Part shown: in pieces, positions 26,414 through 34,003 of the stretch
How positions within the stretch are numbered: position 1 is the stretch's first letter
How the letters are laid out: each line of letters starts with the position of its first letter
Assembly (NCBI RefSeq): GCF_025466085.1
Contig: NZ_JANLOD010000061.1
Span: forward strand, 1-64,000
Direction: 5' to 3'
Source of the DNA: Pseudomonas sp. 14P_8.1_Bac3
GTDB taxonomy: Bacteria > Pseudomonadota > Gammaproteobacteria > Pseudomonadales > Pseudomonadaceae
Length of the DNA: 64,000 nt
Translations under genes and position numbers: made by a program
The notes under the pieces: model-generated
What the model saw: the letters and a program-made list of their open reading frames with translations, nothing else
Databases searched by the model: none
What the model was told of the DNA's origin: nothing

Positions 26414-26800
26414 TTAAGCGTGCCAGCCGGCGATTTTTCCTGCCATCCATAGCAGACCGAGTAAGCAAAAAAGACCCATGCCGCTCCATTGCATGATTAC
26501 CAGCTTTCGCTTGAGTGGTAGTGGGAAACTTGACAGGTCGTTTCGATCAAGTTTGCCTTTTCTAAGATGAAAATATGGAAACGTCACGGCGCCCGAAATT
26601 GTGCCAACCAACATCAACTTCCCCCAAGGGCCACCTTTTCTTAGTGATGCACTGGTCATAACGGCTTGGCTGTTCTTCAGGTGTTCCACCATTAAATCCA
26701 GCTTTGTGTAAGCCATATGCAAGACAACAGCCAGCCAGATGAACATACCCAAACCAGCTACCCCACAAATACAACCGAAAACGAACTCAGCAGTACTCAT
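26414..26800 (-). CDS. Orphan immunity-like membrane protein (paralog of 27061-27447)
   Basis: 128-residue protein with one hydrophobic helix at 5-30 and one at about 104-122. It is clearly homologous to the neighbour at 27061-27447: both share TFPxFH, NDLSS, KRKLVxMQW and the ending GLLWxAGKIAGWH. Its ATG overlaps a TGA (ATGA) that ends a 12-codon remnant QEVGEVIYEYSQ, matching the C-terminus of the toxin at 27444 (EMLGEMIYESHQ). It therefore looks like the surviving immunity gene of a toxin that has been lost. Base composition is AT-richer than flanking genes. The immunity role is inferred. Confidence 0.72.
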   Translation of the reverse strand: MSTAEFVFGCICGVAGLGMFIWLAVVLHMAYTKLDLMVEHLKNSQAVMTSASLRKGGPWGKLMLVGTISGAVTFPYFHLRKGKLDRNDLSSFPLPLKRKLVIMQWSGMGLFCLLGLLWMAGKIAGWHA

Positions 26801-26837
26801 TGACTGTACTCATAGATAACCTCGCCAACCTCTTGAA
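26797..26837 (-). pseudogene. C-terminal remnant of a second toxin gene
   Basis: On the minus strand the bases before the orphan immunity ATG read QEVGEVIYEYSQ-stop, aligning with the last 12 residues of the intact toxin (6 identities plus M/V substitutions). The stop/start overlap (ATGA) is the same as in the intact pair. Upstream the homology stops at the edge of the AhpD-gene fragment. Confidence 0.7.
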
Positions 26838-27037
26838 GAAACCCCACGTCGCCTGTTCGCCGTGACTGCCTGGCGCGAAGCACCGTTCTTCACTGACCGT
26901 GAGCGCACCGCCCTGGCATGGACCGAGTCCCTGACCCAACTGAGCCTGACTCACGCCCCGGATGAGGACTACGAGTTCGTCAGCGCGCAATTCTCGCTGA
27001 AGGAAATGGCCGACCTGACTGTGGCAATCTCCACCAT
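26838..27037 (+). pseudogene. 200-bp fragment of the AhpD-like gene
   Basis: Collinear with 26089-26288 without gaps; I count 9 differences in 200 bases (about 95.5 % identity). It lacks the start codon region and the CxxC motif, and after base 27037 it jumps straight to sequence matching 26392 onward, the 3' flank of the orphan immunity gene. Most differences are silent, so it looks like DNA from a related strain rather than a fresh duplication. Confidence 0.88.
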
Positions 27038-27060
27038 TGCAGGAGCATTAGAGCCTGGGA

Positions 27061-27447
27061 TTAATCGTGCCAGCCGGCGATTTTTCCTGCCGCCCATAGC
27101 AATCCAGCGAGAGCCAATAGAGCCCATATGCTCCATTGCATAAATACCAACTTTCGCTTAATCGACACCGGTAAGCTGGATAAATCGTTTGAACTTAATT
27201 CAAACGCTTTGGAGTGGAAACGTGGAAACGTCACGATCGCGGAGATACTGGTTATCAGACGAAACTTTGCCCTAGGACCTGCATCCCAATTACGCGATAG
27301 AGCTTTAACACTTGGGCAGTCTTTCAGAAGATTCAGAATCAGAGTCAGCGTGGTGTGTGCCATATAAAAGACAAAACAGAACCATCCCAATATCCCCAAA
27401 AATACTATTGCATTAAACCAACCAAGAATTAGCCGGGTATTGCTCAT
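27061..27447 (-). CDS. Immunity-like membrane protein coupled to the toxin gene
   Basis: 128 residues, with hydrophobic helices at about 8-35 and 104-124. The ATG overlaps the stop of the upstream toxin gene (ATGA), so the two are translationally coupled, as is common for toxin/immunity pairs. Paralogous to the protein at 26414-26800, with the conserved C-terminal half KRKLVFMQW and AGKIAGWH. A membrane location fits immunity against a membrane-acting toxin. Notably AT-rich for this genome. Function inferred from context. Confidence 0.75.
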   Translation of the reverse strand: MSNTRLILGWFNAIVFLGILGWFCFVFYMAHTTLTLILNLLKDCPSVKALSRNWDAGPRAKFRLITSISAIVTFPRFHSKAFELSSNDLSSLPVSIKRKLVFMQWSIWALLALAGLLWAAGKIAGWHD

Positions 27448-28814
27448 TGATGAGACTCGTAAATCATTTCACCAAGCATTTCCCCTCCTGTACCTAAAAT
27501 TGTGCTTCCAGCAAAGGCGGTAACTCCGACAACCATTACGCCGCATATTAACGAAGCAATCCCACCGGTTGGCACGCCTAGTCCCACGCAAAGAGTTAAA
27601 ACGTTGGCACCGCTTAAAGCACCGCTTGTCGCCGCTCCGCCCAAGACCCCACCCACAAAACTACCGGTCTCGGTAAACTTGATCTTCCTGCAAGCTTCTA
27701 CACTCCCCGCAACGCATACGTCTTGCACTTTCAAGGACGAGGCGCCACCGCCAATCGCTGTCCCTATCCAGCCGCCATATTTGACAACGCTCGCTGCTTT
27801 CGCGACGCCTTCGATGTGTGTGGCGTAACCGGGAATCTGCCCGGCGGCACCGGCTTTTGTCCAACGGTGCACCAGACTGCGACTGGAAATCCCCAGTGCA
27901 TTTTTCAGGTTTGGATGGTCCGGTAATCCAATACTTTTGCGAGTGAGCGCGGTCAGGTTGTCATTGAGTCTGGCCAGCAGACGTTTGCGCTCGGCAAAAA
28001 AGTCCGGCGAACGTAAATGCCCCTCAGCGTTGAATGTCCGGATGTGCAACGCCTCGATGTCCCGCAGCACGTTTTCCATGTTTTTCAGGTGACTGGCAAA
28101 AATCGCTTCGCCGATGCCGATACCGGTTGAACCGTGAGACAGGAAAGTTTCGATTTCTTCGCGGTGCCGCACCATGAAGTCCGCTTCTTCTGGGCTGAGA
28201 GCGTCGAGGGCCTCACGGGTTCTGGCCGCCGCCTCCATCAACAACGCTTCTTCTTGAGTGCACTGCAGGTTATTCGGATCGCCTAGCACGATCATCGTGC
28301 CGGCCTTCACGTCATCCAACTCCGGATTCAGTGAATGAAATTTGCTCATTACCCGCTGGTTTTGCACAGGAAACAGAGTCGCTATCAGCTTTTCAGCTGT
28401 CATGCTTTTGGGTACGACATAAAAGCCGGGTTCTTGCGGGGGGTGCCTAACCAGCGGGTCAGCGTCCGGCAGAACGGGCCGGTCCTGAACAGTAGGACGG
28501 CGGAAGTTGTTGGAGGACCAACCTCTGTGGGTGATGGATGAGTACGTCCCTGATAAATCATTGCTCAGAGGGTCGAAGGGGTTATCCGATACCAACAACA
28601 GATCACCTTTTTCAACCGCGTCGATAACCTCTTGTTTGCTCCATAAACGACCATGCGTTCGAACTTCCAGTCCGGTGATCCAGTGAAAGGAATGCCCGTT
28701 AAACGCGGCCTCGACTTCGGATTTCGCAAAGAACGGTGATTCGATGTTGCGAAAGCCAATACCGAGGCGCTCGCGATCGTAGCGATGAATAAGCTGCATC
28801 GACTTTTTTCTCAA
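27444..28814 (-). CDS. Putative membrane-acting toxin with LysM-like and glycine-zipper regions
   Basis: 456 residues from the TTG at 28814 (ATG at 28799 is the alternative). An N-terminal part (1-125) of unknown fold is followed by a LysM-like segment (about 131-180: GFYVVPKSMTAEKLIATLF...LNPELDDVKAGTMIVLGDP), a charged helical region (185-320), and a glycine/alanine-rich hydrophobic C-terminus (338-447) with alternating GxxxG-like stretches and cysteines at 367, 375, 409 and 424. This architecture resembles pore-forming effectors of the type VI secretion system, but no PAAR, VgrG or secretion gene is in the window. Another open frame, MPIIKPSTEVRALYIKSV... (28920 downward), runs into it at an A6 tract, suggesting a frameshifted N-terminus. 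AT-richer than its neighbours. Confidence 0.72.
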   Translation of the reverse strand: MRKKSMQLIHRYDRERLGIGFRNIESPFFAKSEVEAAFNGHSFHWITGLEVRTHGRLWSKQEVIDAVEKGDLLLVSDNPFDPLSNDLSGTYSSITHRGWSSNNFRRPTVQDRPVLPDADPLVRHPPQEPGFYVVPKSMTAEKLIATLFPVQNQRVMSKFHSLNPELDDVKAGTMIVLGDPNNLQCTQEEALLMEAAARTREALDALSPEEADFMVRHREEIETFLSHGSTGIGIGEAIFASHLKNMENVLRDIEALHIRTFNAEGHLRSPDFFAERKRLLARLNDNLTALTRKSIGLPDHPNLKNALGISSRSLVHRWTKAGAAGQIPGYATHIEGVAKAASVVKYGGWIGTAIGGGASSLKVQDVCVAGSVEACRKIKFTETGSFVGGVLGGAATSGALSGANVLTLCVGLGVPTGGIASLICGVMVVGVTAFAGSTILGTGGEMLGEMIYESHQ

Positions 28815-28920
28815 TAGATAAGCCAGGTCGGCCGTAGGCGATGTAGGTGAGGCGCCCCCGGTCAGTTACGCTTTTAATGTAAAGCGCCCTGACTTCGGTT
28901 GATGGCTTAATAATCGGCAA
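28803..28920 (-). other. Upstream frame joining the toxin gene at an A6 run (possible frameshift)
   Basis: From TTG at 28920 the minus strand encodes MPIIKPSTEVRALYIKSVTD and continues to GLSIEKK at the run of six A's (about 28804-28809). Losing one A would fuse it in frame to KSMQLIHRYD, the toxin N-terminus. AGGACAGG lies upstream of this frame. It may be a real 5' portion of the gene broken by an indel, a slippage site, or a chance frame. Confidence 0.45.
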
Positions 28921-29034
28921 AAAAACAACAATCGGACCTGTCCTACGTTACCCGGGGCATGTATTCCTACGCCCTTTGCCTATGAGCGGGTGAAGAGGCA
29001 AAGAATCAACTTGGGTGATCCAAAGCCGACCCGC

Positions 29035-30627
29035 TCAATGTCCGTCGGCACTTGGCGCGGCCGGTGGTTGTACCTTGCGCATCAAGGGCACCATCGCCGT
29101 GGCGATGACGAAGCAGACTCCGATCATCAGAAACGCGTCGCCGTAGGTTTGCGTCTGCGCTTCGCGGTAGGTCAGCAGCCAAAGTTGATGCAGGCTGGCG
29201 GTGACACCGGTGACACCGCTCTGGCCCAGGGTGGCGAAGTTGTTGCCGACCTGCGACAGCCACTGATTCAGCGCTTCATTGGTGCTGTTGAGGTTTTCCG
29301 CCAACCGGGTGAAGTGCAGGTTGGTCCGGTCATTGAGGATCGTTGCGCAGGCCGCGATACCGATGGCACCCCCCAGATTTCGCATCAGGTTGAATAGCCC
29401 CGACGCATGCTTGAGCCGGGCGGGCGCCAGTCCGCCGAGGGTCAGGGTCACCGTTGGAGGCACCGCCAACTGCTGGGCAATCCCGCGCAGGGCTTGCGGC
29501 AGCATCAATTCCTTGCCCCCCCAGTCATGGGTGATCGGGCTGAAATCCCACATCGATAACGCGAACAACCCAAGGCCGGTCATCATGATCCAGCGCAGAT
29601 CGATGCGATTGGCCAGGAAGGCGTACAGCGGAATCGCCATGATCTGGAACACCCCGGTGGAGAAAACCGCCAGACCAATGTCCAGCGCGCCGTAGCCGCG
29701 CACCCGGCCGAGAAACAGCGGCGTCAGGTAAATCGTCGCGAACAGCCCGATGCCGGTGACGAAGGAAAAGAAGCAGCCGAGGGCGAAGTTGCGATCCTTC
29801 AAGGCGCGCAAGTCGACGATCGGATTGGCCACGTGCAACGTCCGGCCGATGAACGCCAGACCCGCCAGGCCACTGATCCAGGCGGTGGCCAGAATCGTCC
29901 GGTCGCTGAACCAGTTCCAGCGCGGGCCTTCTTCCAGGGTGTATTCCAGGCAACCGAGAAACAGTGCCAGGAACACCATGCTCAAATAGTCGGCGCCCTT
30001 GAGCAGCGACAGTTCCGGTTGGTCGATCTTCACCAGCATCGGCACCGCCACCGCGACGAAAATCCCCGGCACCAGGTTGATGTAGAACAGCCAGTGCCAC
30101 GAGGACACGTCGGTGATCCAGCCACCGATCACCGGGCCCAGGGTCGGCGCCAACGAAGCCACCGCGCCGATGGTCGCCGCAGCGATTACCCGTTGTTTGC
30201 CGGAGAAGAAGATGAACGCGGTGGTGAACACCAGCGGGATCATCGATCCGCCGAGAAAACCTTGCAGCGCGCGGAAGGCGATCATGCTCTGGATGTTCCA
30301 GGCCACCCCGCACAGCAGGCTGGCCAGGGTGAAACCGACAGCGGATGCGCAGAACAACCAGCGCGTGGAGAACACCCGGGACAGCCAGCCGGACAACGGG
30401 ATCACAATGATTTCGGCGATCAGGTAGCTGGTCTGCACCCACGCGGTTTCGTCGGTGCCCGCCGAGAGCCCGCCGCCGATATCGCGCAGCGAGGCGGAAA
30501 CGATCTGGATGTCCAGCAGCGCAATGAACATGCCGATGCACATGCTGGCGAAGGCGAAGACCTTGGTCGCCGTCGCCATGTTCGCGGCGTTGAAAGGTTG
30601 CGCGGGAGCAGCTACCGCGCCGCTCAT
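29035..30627 (-). CDS. EmrB-like MFS multidrug exporter (DHA2 family)
   Basis: 530-residue inner-membrane protein with 14 predicted helices. Family motifs are MFIALLDIQIVSASLRDIGGGL in helix 1, DETAWVQTSYLIAEIIVIPLSGWL, and GPVIGGWITDVSSWHWLFYINLVPG (motif C). The ATG overlaps the stop of the upstream membrane-fusion gene (ATGA), so the two form an EmrAB-type proton-driven tripartite exporter. Substrate unknown; the outer-membrane partner is not local. Confidence 0.9.
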   Translation of the reverse strand: MSGAVAAPAQPFNAANMATATKVFAFASMCIGMFIALLDIQIVSASLRDIGGGLSAGTDETAWVQTSYLIAEIIVIPLSGWLSRVFSTRWLFCASAVGFTLASLLCGVAWNIQSMIAFRALQGFLGGSMIPLVFTTAFIFFSGKQRVIAAATIGAVASLAPTLGPVIGGWITDVSSWHWLFYINLVPGIFVAVAVPMLVKIDQPELSLLKGADYLSMVFLALFLGCLEYTLEEGPRWNWFSDRTILATAWISGLAGLAFIGRTLHVANPIVDLRALKDRNFALGCFFSFVTGIGLFATIYLTPLFLGRVRGYGALDIGLAVFSTGVFQIMAIPLYAFLANRIDLRWIMMTGLGLFALSMWDFSPITHDWGGKELMLPQALRGIAQQLAVPPTVTLTLGGLAPARLKHASGLFNLMRNLGGAIGIAACATILNDRTNLHFTRLAENLNSTNEALNQWLSQVGNNFATLGQSGVTGVTASLHQLWLLTYREAQTQTYGDAFLMIGVCFVIATAMVPLMRKVQPPAAPSADGH

Positions 30628-31745
30628 GGCGCACTGGCCACGGCAGGGGTTTCAGCTTCTTTGCGGGTGTCCACTTCAGCGGTCACCGACAGCCCCGGAC
30701 GCAGATGACCGAGCACGCCATCGGCCGGATCAAGGACGATCCGCACCGGCACCCGCTGGACGATCTTGGTGAAGTTGCCGGTGGCATTTTCCGGTGGCAG
30801 CACGCTGAATTGCGAGCCGCTGGCCGGTGCGAGGCTGTCGAGGTGACCGTGGAATTCCTGGCCAGAAAGCACGTCGGCGTGAATGATCACGCGCTGGCCG
30901 GGAATCATGCGCGCCAGTTGGTCTTCCTTGAAGTTGGCATCGACCCACAGCCCGCTGGCCGGCACCACCGACAACTGTTGCGAACCGGCTTGCGCATACG
31001 CGCCGACCCGTGCCCGACGGTTACCGATCACGCCATCCATCGGTGCGCGCAACTCGGTGTAACCGACGTTGAGTTGCGCGAGATCACGCTCGGCCCGCGC
31101 TTGCATCAGGGCGGCGCGGGCTTGTTGTTTCTGGGTTTCGATCACGTTCAACTGGCGTTGCGCGGCCAGCAGTTCGGCCTGGGCCTTCGAGCTCAGCGCC
31201 TGAGCGGTCTTGAACGTAGCATCTGCGCGCTGGGCGCTTTCCACCGACACGGCATTGCTGCCCACCAGTTTTTTGTAGCGTGCGTTGTCGTCCCGCGAGC
31301 GGGAAGTTTCAGCGCCGGCCGCATCGATCCCGGCGCGGGCCTGACCGATCACCGCCTGTTGCAGTTGCTGCGTGGCGTCGAGGTTGGCGAGCAGGGCTTC
31401 TTCAGCGGCGACCGCGCCTTCGGCCTTGGCCAGGTTGGCGCGATAGTCGCGGGAGTCCAGGCGGATCAGCACGTCGCCGGCCTTCACTTTCTGGTTGTCG
31501 CTGACCAGCACTTCTTCGATGTAACCCGCGACCTTCGGTCCGATCACGGTCACGTCACCGCCGATGTAGGCGTCGTCGGTTTCCTCGAGAAAACGGCCGG
31601 CAGTCCACCAATGCACCGCGTAGAAACCGGCAAATACCAGAGCGGCAATGGCCAGCGTCGACAGGATCAGGCGTTTGAGCAGGGGCGGCTTGGGTGCGCT
31701 CGCCGGGACGGCTAGATCGGATTCAAGGCTGGGCATGCTGGTCAT
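30624..31745 (-). CDS. EmrA-like membrane-fusion protein (HlyD family)
   Basis: 373 residues: cytoplasmic N-terminus, one helix at about 27-47, a biotinyl-lipoyl half IGPKVAGYIEEVLVSDNQKVKAGDVLIRLD, a long coiled-coil (about 100-205), the second half LRAPMDGVIGNRRARVGAYAQAG, and a beta-barrel with VDANFKEDQLARMIPGQRV. Periplasmic adaptor for the MFS partner encoded immediately downstream with a 4-base overlap. A repeat-rich AT patch 28-58 bases upstream is probably the operator. Confidence 0.91.
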   Translation of the reverse strand: MTSMPSLESDLAVPASAPKPPLLKRLILSTLAIAALVFAGFYAVHWWTAGRFLEETDDAYIGGDVTVIGPKVAGYIEEVLVSDNQKVKAGDVLIRLDSRDYRANLAKAEGAVAAEEALLANLDATQQLQQAVIGQARAGIDAAGAETSRSRDDNARYKKLVGSNAVSVESAQRADATFKTAQALSSKAQAELLAAQRQLNVIETQKQQARAALMQARAERDLAQLNVGYTELRAPMDGVIGNRRARVGAYAQAGSQQLSVVPASGLWVDANFKEDQLARMIPGQRVIIHADVLSGQEFHGHLDSLAPASGSQFSVLPPENATGNFTKIVQRVPVRIVLDPADGVLGHLRPGLSVTAEVDTRKEAETPAVASAP

Positions 31746-31773
31746 TGAGGGATACCTGTAGGAAACGGGTGTT

Positions 31774-31804
31774 TATTACGTATGTAATATGACGCATGTA
31801 ATAT
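31774..31804. promoter_or_regulatory. Candidate operator of the emrAB-like operon
   Basis: Inverted repeat TATTAC-GTAT-GTAATA (31774-31789), then a direct repeat: ATGTAATAT occurs at 31782-31790 and again at 31796-31804, 14 bases apart start to start. AT-rich and 29-59 bases before the emrA-like ATG. The binding protein is unknown; the nearby AraC regulator is one candidate. Confidence 0.5.
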
Positions 31805-31842
31805 TTAGTCGCAATTATTTTTTGCTGCCGGTCGTCAGGTCG

Positions 31843-32607
31843 TTATTTCAGCCAGGCACCGGGGGTCATGCCGGTCATGTTCTTGAAGAACGCGATGAAG
31901 GCGCTGTCGCTGGCGAACCCCAGCTCGAACGCGCTGTAACCGATGTTGCGTCCGGTCGTGAGCAACTCGATCGCACGCAGTAATCGCCATTGTTGGCGCC
32001 ACTGTTGATAGCTCATGCCGGTTTCGCGCTGGAAGATCCGCCCGATGGTGCGGCCGCTTGCGCCAATCTGCGCCTCCAGCACCTGGAGTTCGGGTGGCAA
32101 TTGATCGAGGGACGCGAGCAGCGGGGCCAGGCGTTTGTCCCACGGCAACGGCAGCAGCATCGGTTGCTGCGTGGCCTCTCGAATTTCGCTGAGGCACAGG
32201 CCGAGCAAGTGAACGAATTTATCTTGCTGCCAGTCGGTGTCGAAATCGGCGAGAGCAATCGGCTCCAGCACCACGCGCAGCAACGGGCTGACTTCAATCA
32301 CGCAGACCTGTTGCGGCAGCCCGGCGCACAACGCGGGCGTCAGGTAAATCGAACGGTAGTCGACACTCTGCTGCATGACGGCGCGGTGTCGGACCCCCGA
32401 TGGAATCCAGGCGGCGCGGGACGGTGGCAGCAGGCACAGCTGTTGCGCGAGGGTAATGCGCGTGCAGCCCTGTCGGGTGAACAGCAGTTGACCGCGCTGG
32501 TGTTCATGCAATCCCGAATCATGATTGCCAAGGGTGGCGGCGATGCCGATGACAGGCGCCAGGTAGGCGTCGGGGTCGAATCGTGCGTGGGCGTCGAGCC
32601 AGGCCAT
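31843..32607 (-). CDS. AraC-family regulator with cupin domain
   Basis: 254 residues. N-terminal cupin-like sensor (LGNHDSGLHEHQRGQLLFTRQG...PPSRAAWIPSGVRHR) and C-terminal double HTH (AQIGASGRTIGRIFQRETGMSYQQWRQQWRLLRAIELL and IGYSAFELGFASDSAFIAFFKNMTGMTPGAW). It lies upstream of the emrAB-like pair on the same strand and divergent from the MFS exporter at 32704, so it may control either. Confidence 0.88.
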   Translation of the reverse strand: MAWLDAHARFDPDAYLAPVIGIAATLGNHDSGLHEHQRGQLLFTRQGCTRITLAQQLCLLPPSRAAWIPSGVRHRAVMQQSVDYRSIYLTPALCAGLPQQVCVIEVSPLLRVVLEPIALADFDTDWQQDKFVHLLGLCLSEIREATQQPMLLPLPWDKRLAPLLASLDQLPPELQVLEAQIGASGRTIGRIFQRETGMSYQQWRQQWRLLRAIELLTTGRNIGYSAFELGFASDSAFIAFFKNMTGMTPGAWLK

Positions 32608-32703
32608 GGGTTGTCCGATCCAAGCGATAAATTGGCGGGGTTTCGATAATACGTCAGTCAGCGCTTTTTAAGCTGCTCGCCAGTTTTCTTGGAGAGTGCC
32701 GTC

Positions 32704-33843
32704 GTGACGAATTGCAAAACGCTGCTTGTGCTGGCCATCGCCTTGCTGATGTTTCCGCAGATGGCCCAAACCCTGTACAGCCCGGCGTTGGCGGACATCG
32801 GCCAGGTGTTTGCGGTCGGGCCGTTCGGAGCGGCGCGACTGTTGTCGGTGTATTTTCTGGCCTTCGCGTTGGGTGTGGTGGTGTGGGGGCGACTGTGCGA
32901 CCGGATCGGTCGACGATCCTCGATGCTTTCCGGGTTGGCGGTGTACGCGGTTGCCTCGGGGCTGGCGCTGACCGCCAGCACGTTCAATGCCTTGTTGATT
33001 GCGCAATCGCTGGCCGCCTTCGGTGCGGCGGTCGGTTCGGTGGTGACGCAAACGGTGCTGCGTGACCGCTTCAAGGGCGCCGAACTGGCGCAGGTGTTTT
33101 CGCTGATGGGGGTGGCGCTGGCTGCCAGTCCGGCCATCGGATTGTTCACGGGCGCAAGCCTGGTGCAAGCGTTCGGCTATCGAGGCGCGCCGGGAGGCCT
33201 GTTGCTGGTGTCCCTGGCATTGTGGTTCTGGTGCCTGCGAAGCCTGCCGGAAACCCGACCGCATCCGCTGACGACACCAGCCTTGTTCGGGACGCTGTGG
33301 CGAATGCTGGGTGACCGGGGTATCTGGTGCTCCGCTCTGCTGGTCGCAGTGTTCAACATCGCTCTGTTCAGCTACTACAGCCTCGGGCCCTTTGCGTTTC
33401 AGCGCTTGGGGCTGAGTGCGCAGTGGTTCGGTTACAGCGGGGTGATTCTGGCGTTGGGTTCCGGGCTCGGCGCTTGGCTCAACCGATACCTGTTGGCTCT
33501 CGGGCTTGATGGTTCGCAGTTAATCCGGCTGGCTGCGGTGTTAGTGCTGTTGGGCGGGATCGGTGTATGGCTGATGCAGGACAGCGCGTTTTTTGTCGCG
33601 GCGATGCTGCCGGTACTCCTGGCGTTCGGCATGGCCATCCCGAACATCCTCGGCTCGGCGCTGGCCGGTTATGGCGATCGGCTGGGCACGGCGGGGGCGT
33701 TGTTTGGTTTGCTGTATTACTTGTTGATTGGGGGTGGGCTGATGGTGGTGGCGTGGGTGCAGGCGCTGGATGGGACGTTGATGGTGTGCGGTGGAGTGGC
33801 GATGCTGTTGGCCCAGACAAAACGATCTGCTCATCGATCCTGA
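32704..33843 (+). CDS. MFS transporter, Bcr/CflA-like
   Basis: About 12 helices in 379 residues. GTG at 32704 is preferred because GGAGAG lies 8 bases upstream; the in-frame TTG at 32689 overlaps that site. Motif A of the drug:H+ family is seen as WGRLCDRIGRRSSMLSG near residue 62. It is transcribed divergently from the AraC regulator with a 96-base gap. Substrate unknown; the regulator/exporter layout suggests toxic-compound or metabolite efflux. Confidence 0.86.
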   Translation: MTNCKTLLVLAIALLMFPQMAQTLYSPALADIGQVFAVGPFGAARLLSVYFLAFALGVVVWGRLCDRIGRRSSMLSGLAVYAVASGLALTASTFNALLIAQSLAAFGAAVGSVVTQTVLRDRFKGAELAQVFSLMGVALAASPAIGLFTGASLVQAFGYRGAPGGLLLVSLALWFWCLRSLPETRPHPLTTPALFGTLWRMLGDRGIWCSALLVAVFNIALFSYYSLGPFAFQRLGLSAQWFGYSGVILALGSGLGAWLNRYLLALGLDGSQLIRLAAVLVLLGGIGVWLMQDSAFFVAAMLPVLLAFGMAIPNILGSALAGYGDRLGTAGALFGLLYYLLIGGGLMVVAWVQALDGTLMVCGGVAMLLAQTKRSAHRS

Positions 33844-33847
33844 GGCC

Positions 33848-33940
33848 GCCTTCGCTGGCACGCCAGCTCCTACAGTTGACTGAGGTGAATTCGAGTTCGC
33901 CGACGGTCCCTGTAGGAGCCAGCTTGCTGGCGATGGGGCC
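33848..33940. repeat. REPIN of the TGTAGGAGCCAGC family
   Basis: TTCGCTGGCACGCCAGCTCCTACAG and CTGTAGGAGCCAGCTTGCTGGCGATGG in inverted orientation. Third REP sequence variant in the window, between the convergent MFS and binding-protein genes. Confidence 0.87.
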
Positions 33941-34003
33941 TGGGAATTTGCACAGATCTTCAGGCCGCCATCACCAGCTCGCCGCTCTTACAAAGGAAGC
34001 GGG

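Noticed and set aside
26862..27143. Possible second AhpD-like gene
   Set aside because: It is a 200-bp fragment lacking the start and the CxxC motif, fused to unrelated sequence.
28983..29037. Perfect 9-bp inverted repeat TGAGCGGGT/ACCCGCTCA around the MFS stop as a terminator
   Set aside because: The loop is 37 bases, there is no U tract, and one arm overlaps the coding end; probably chance or an mRNA-end fold of no clear role.
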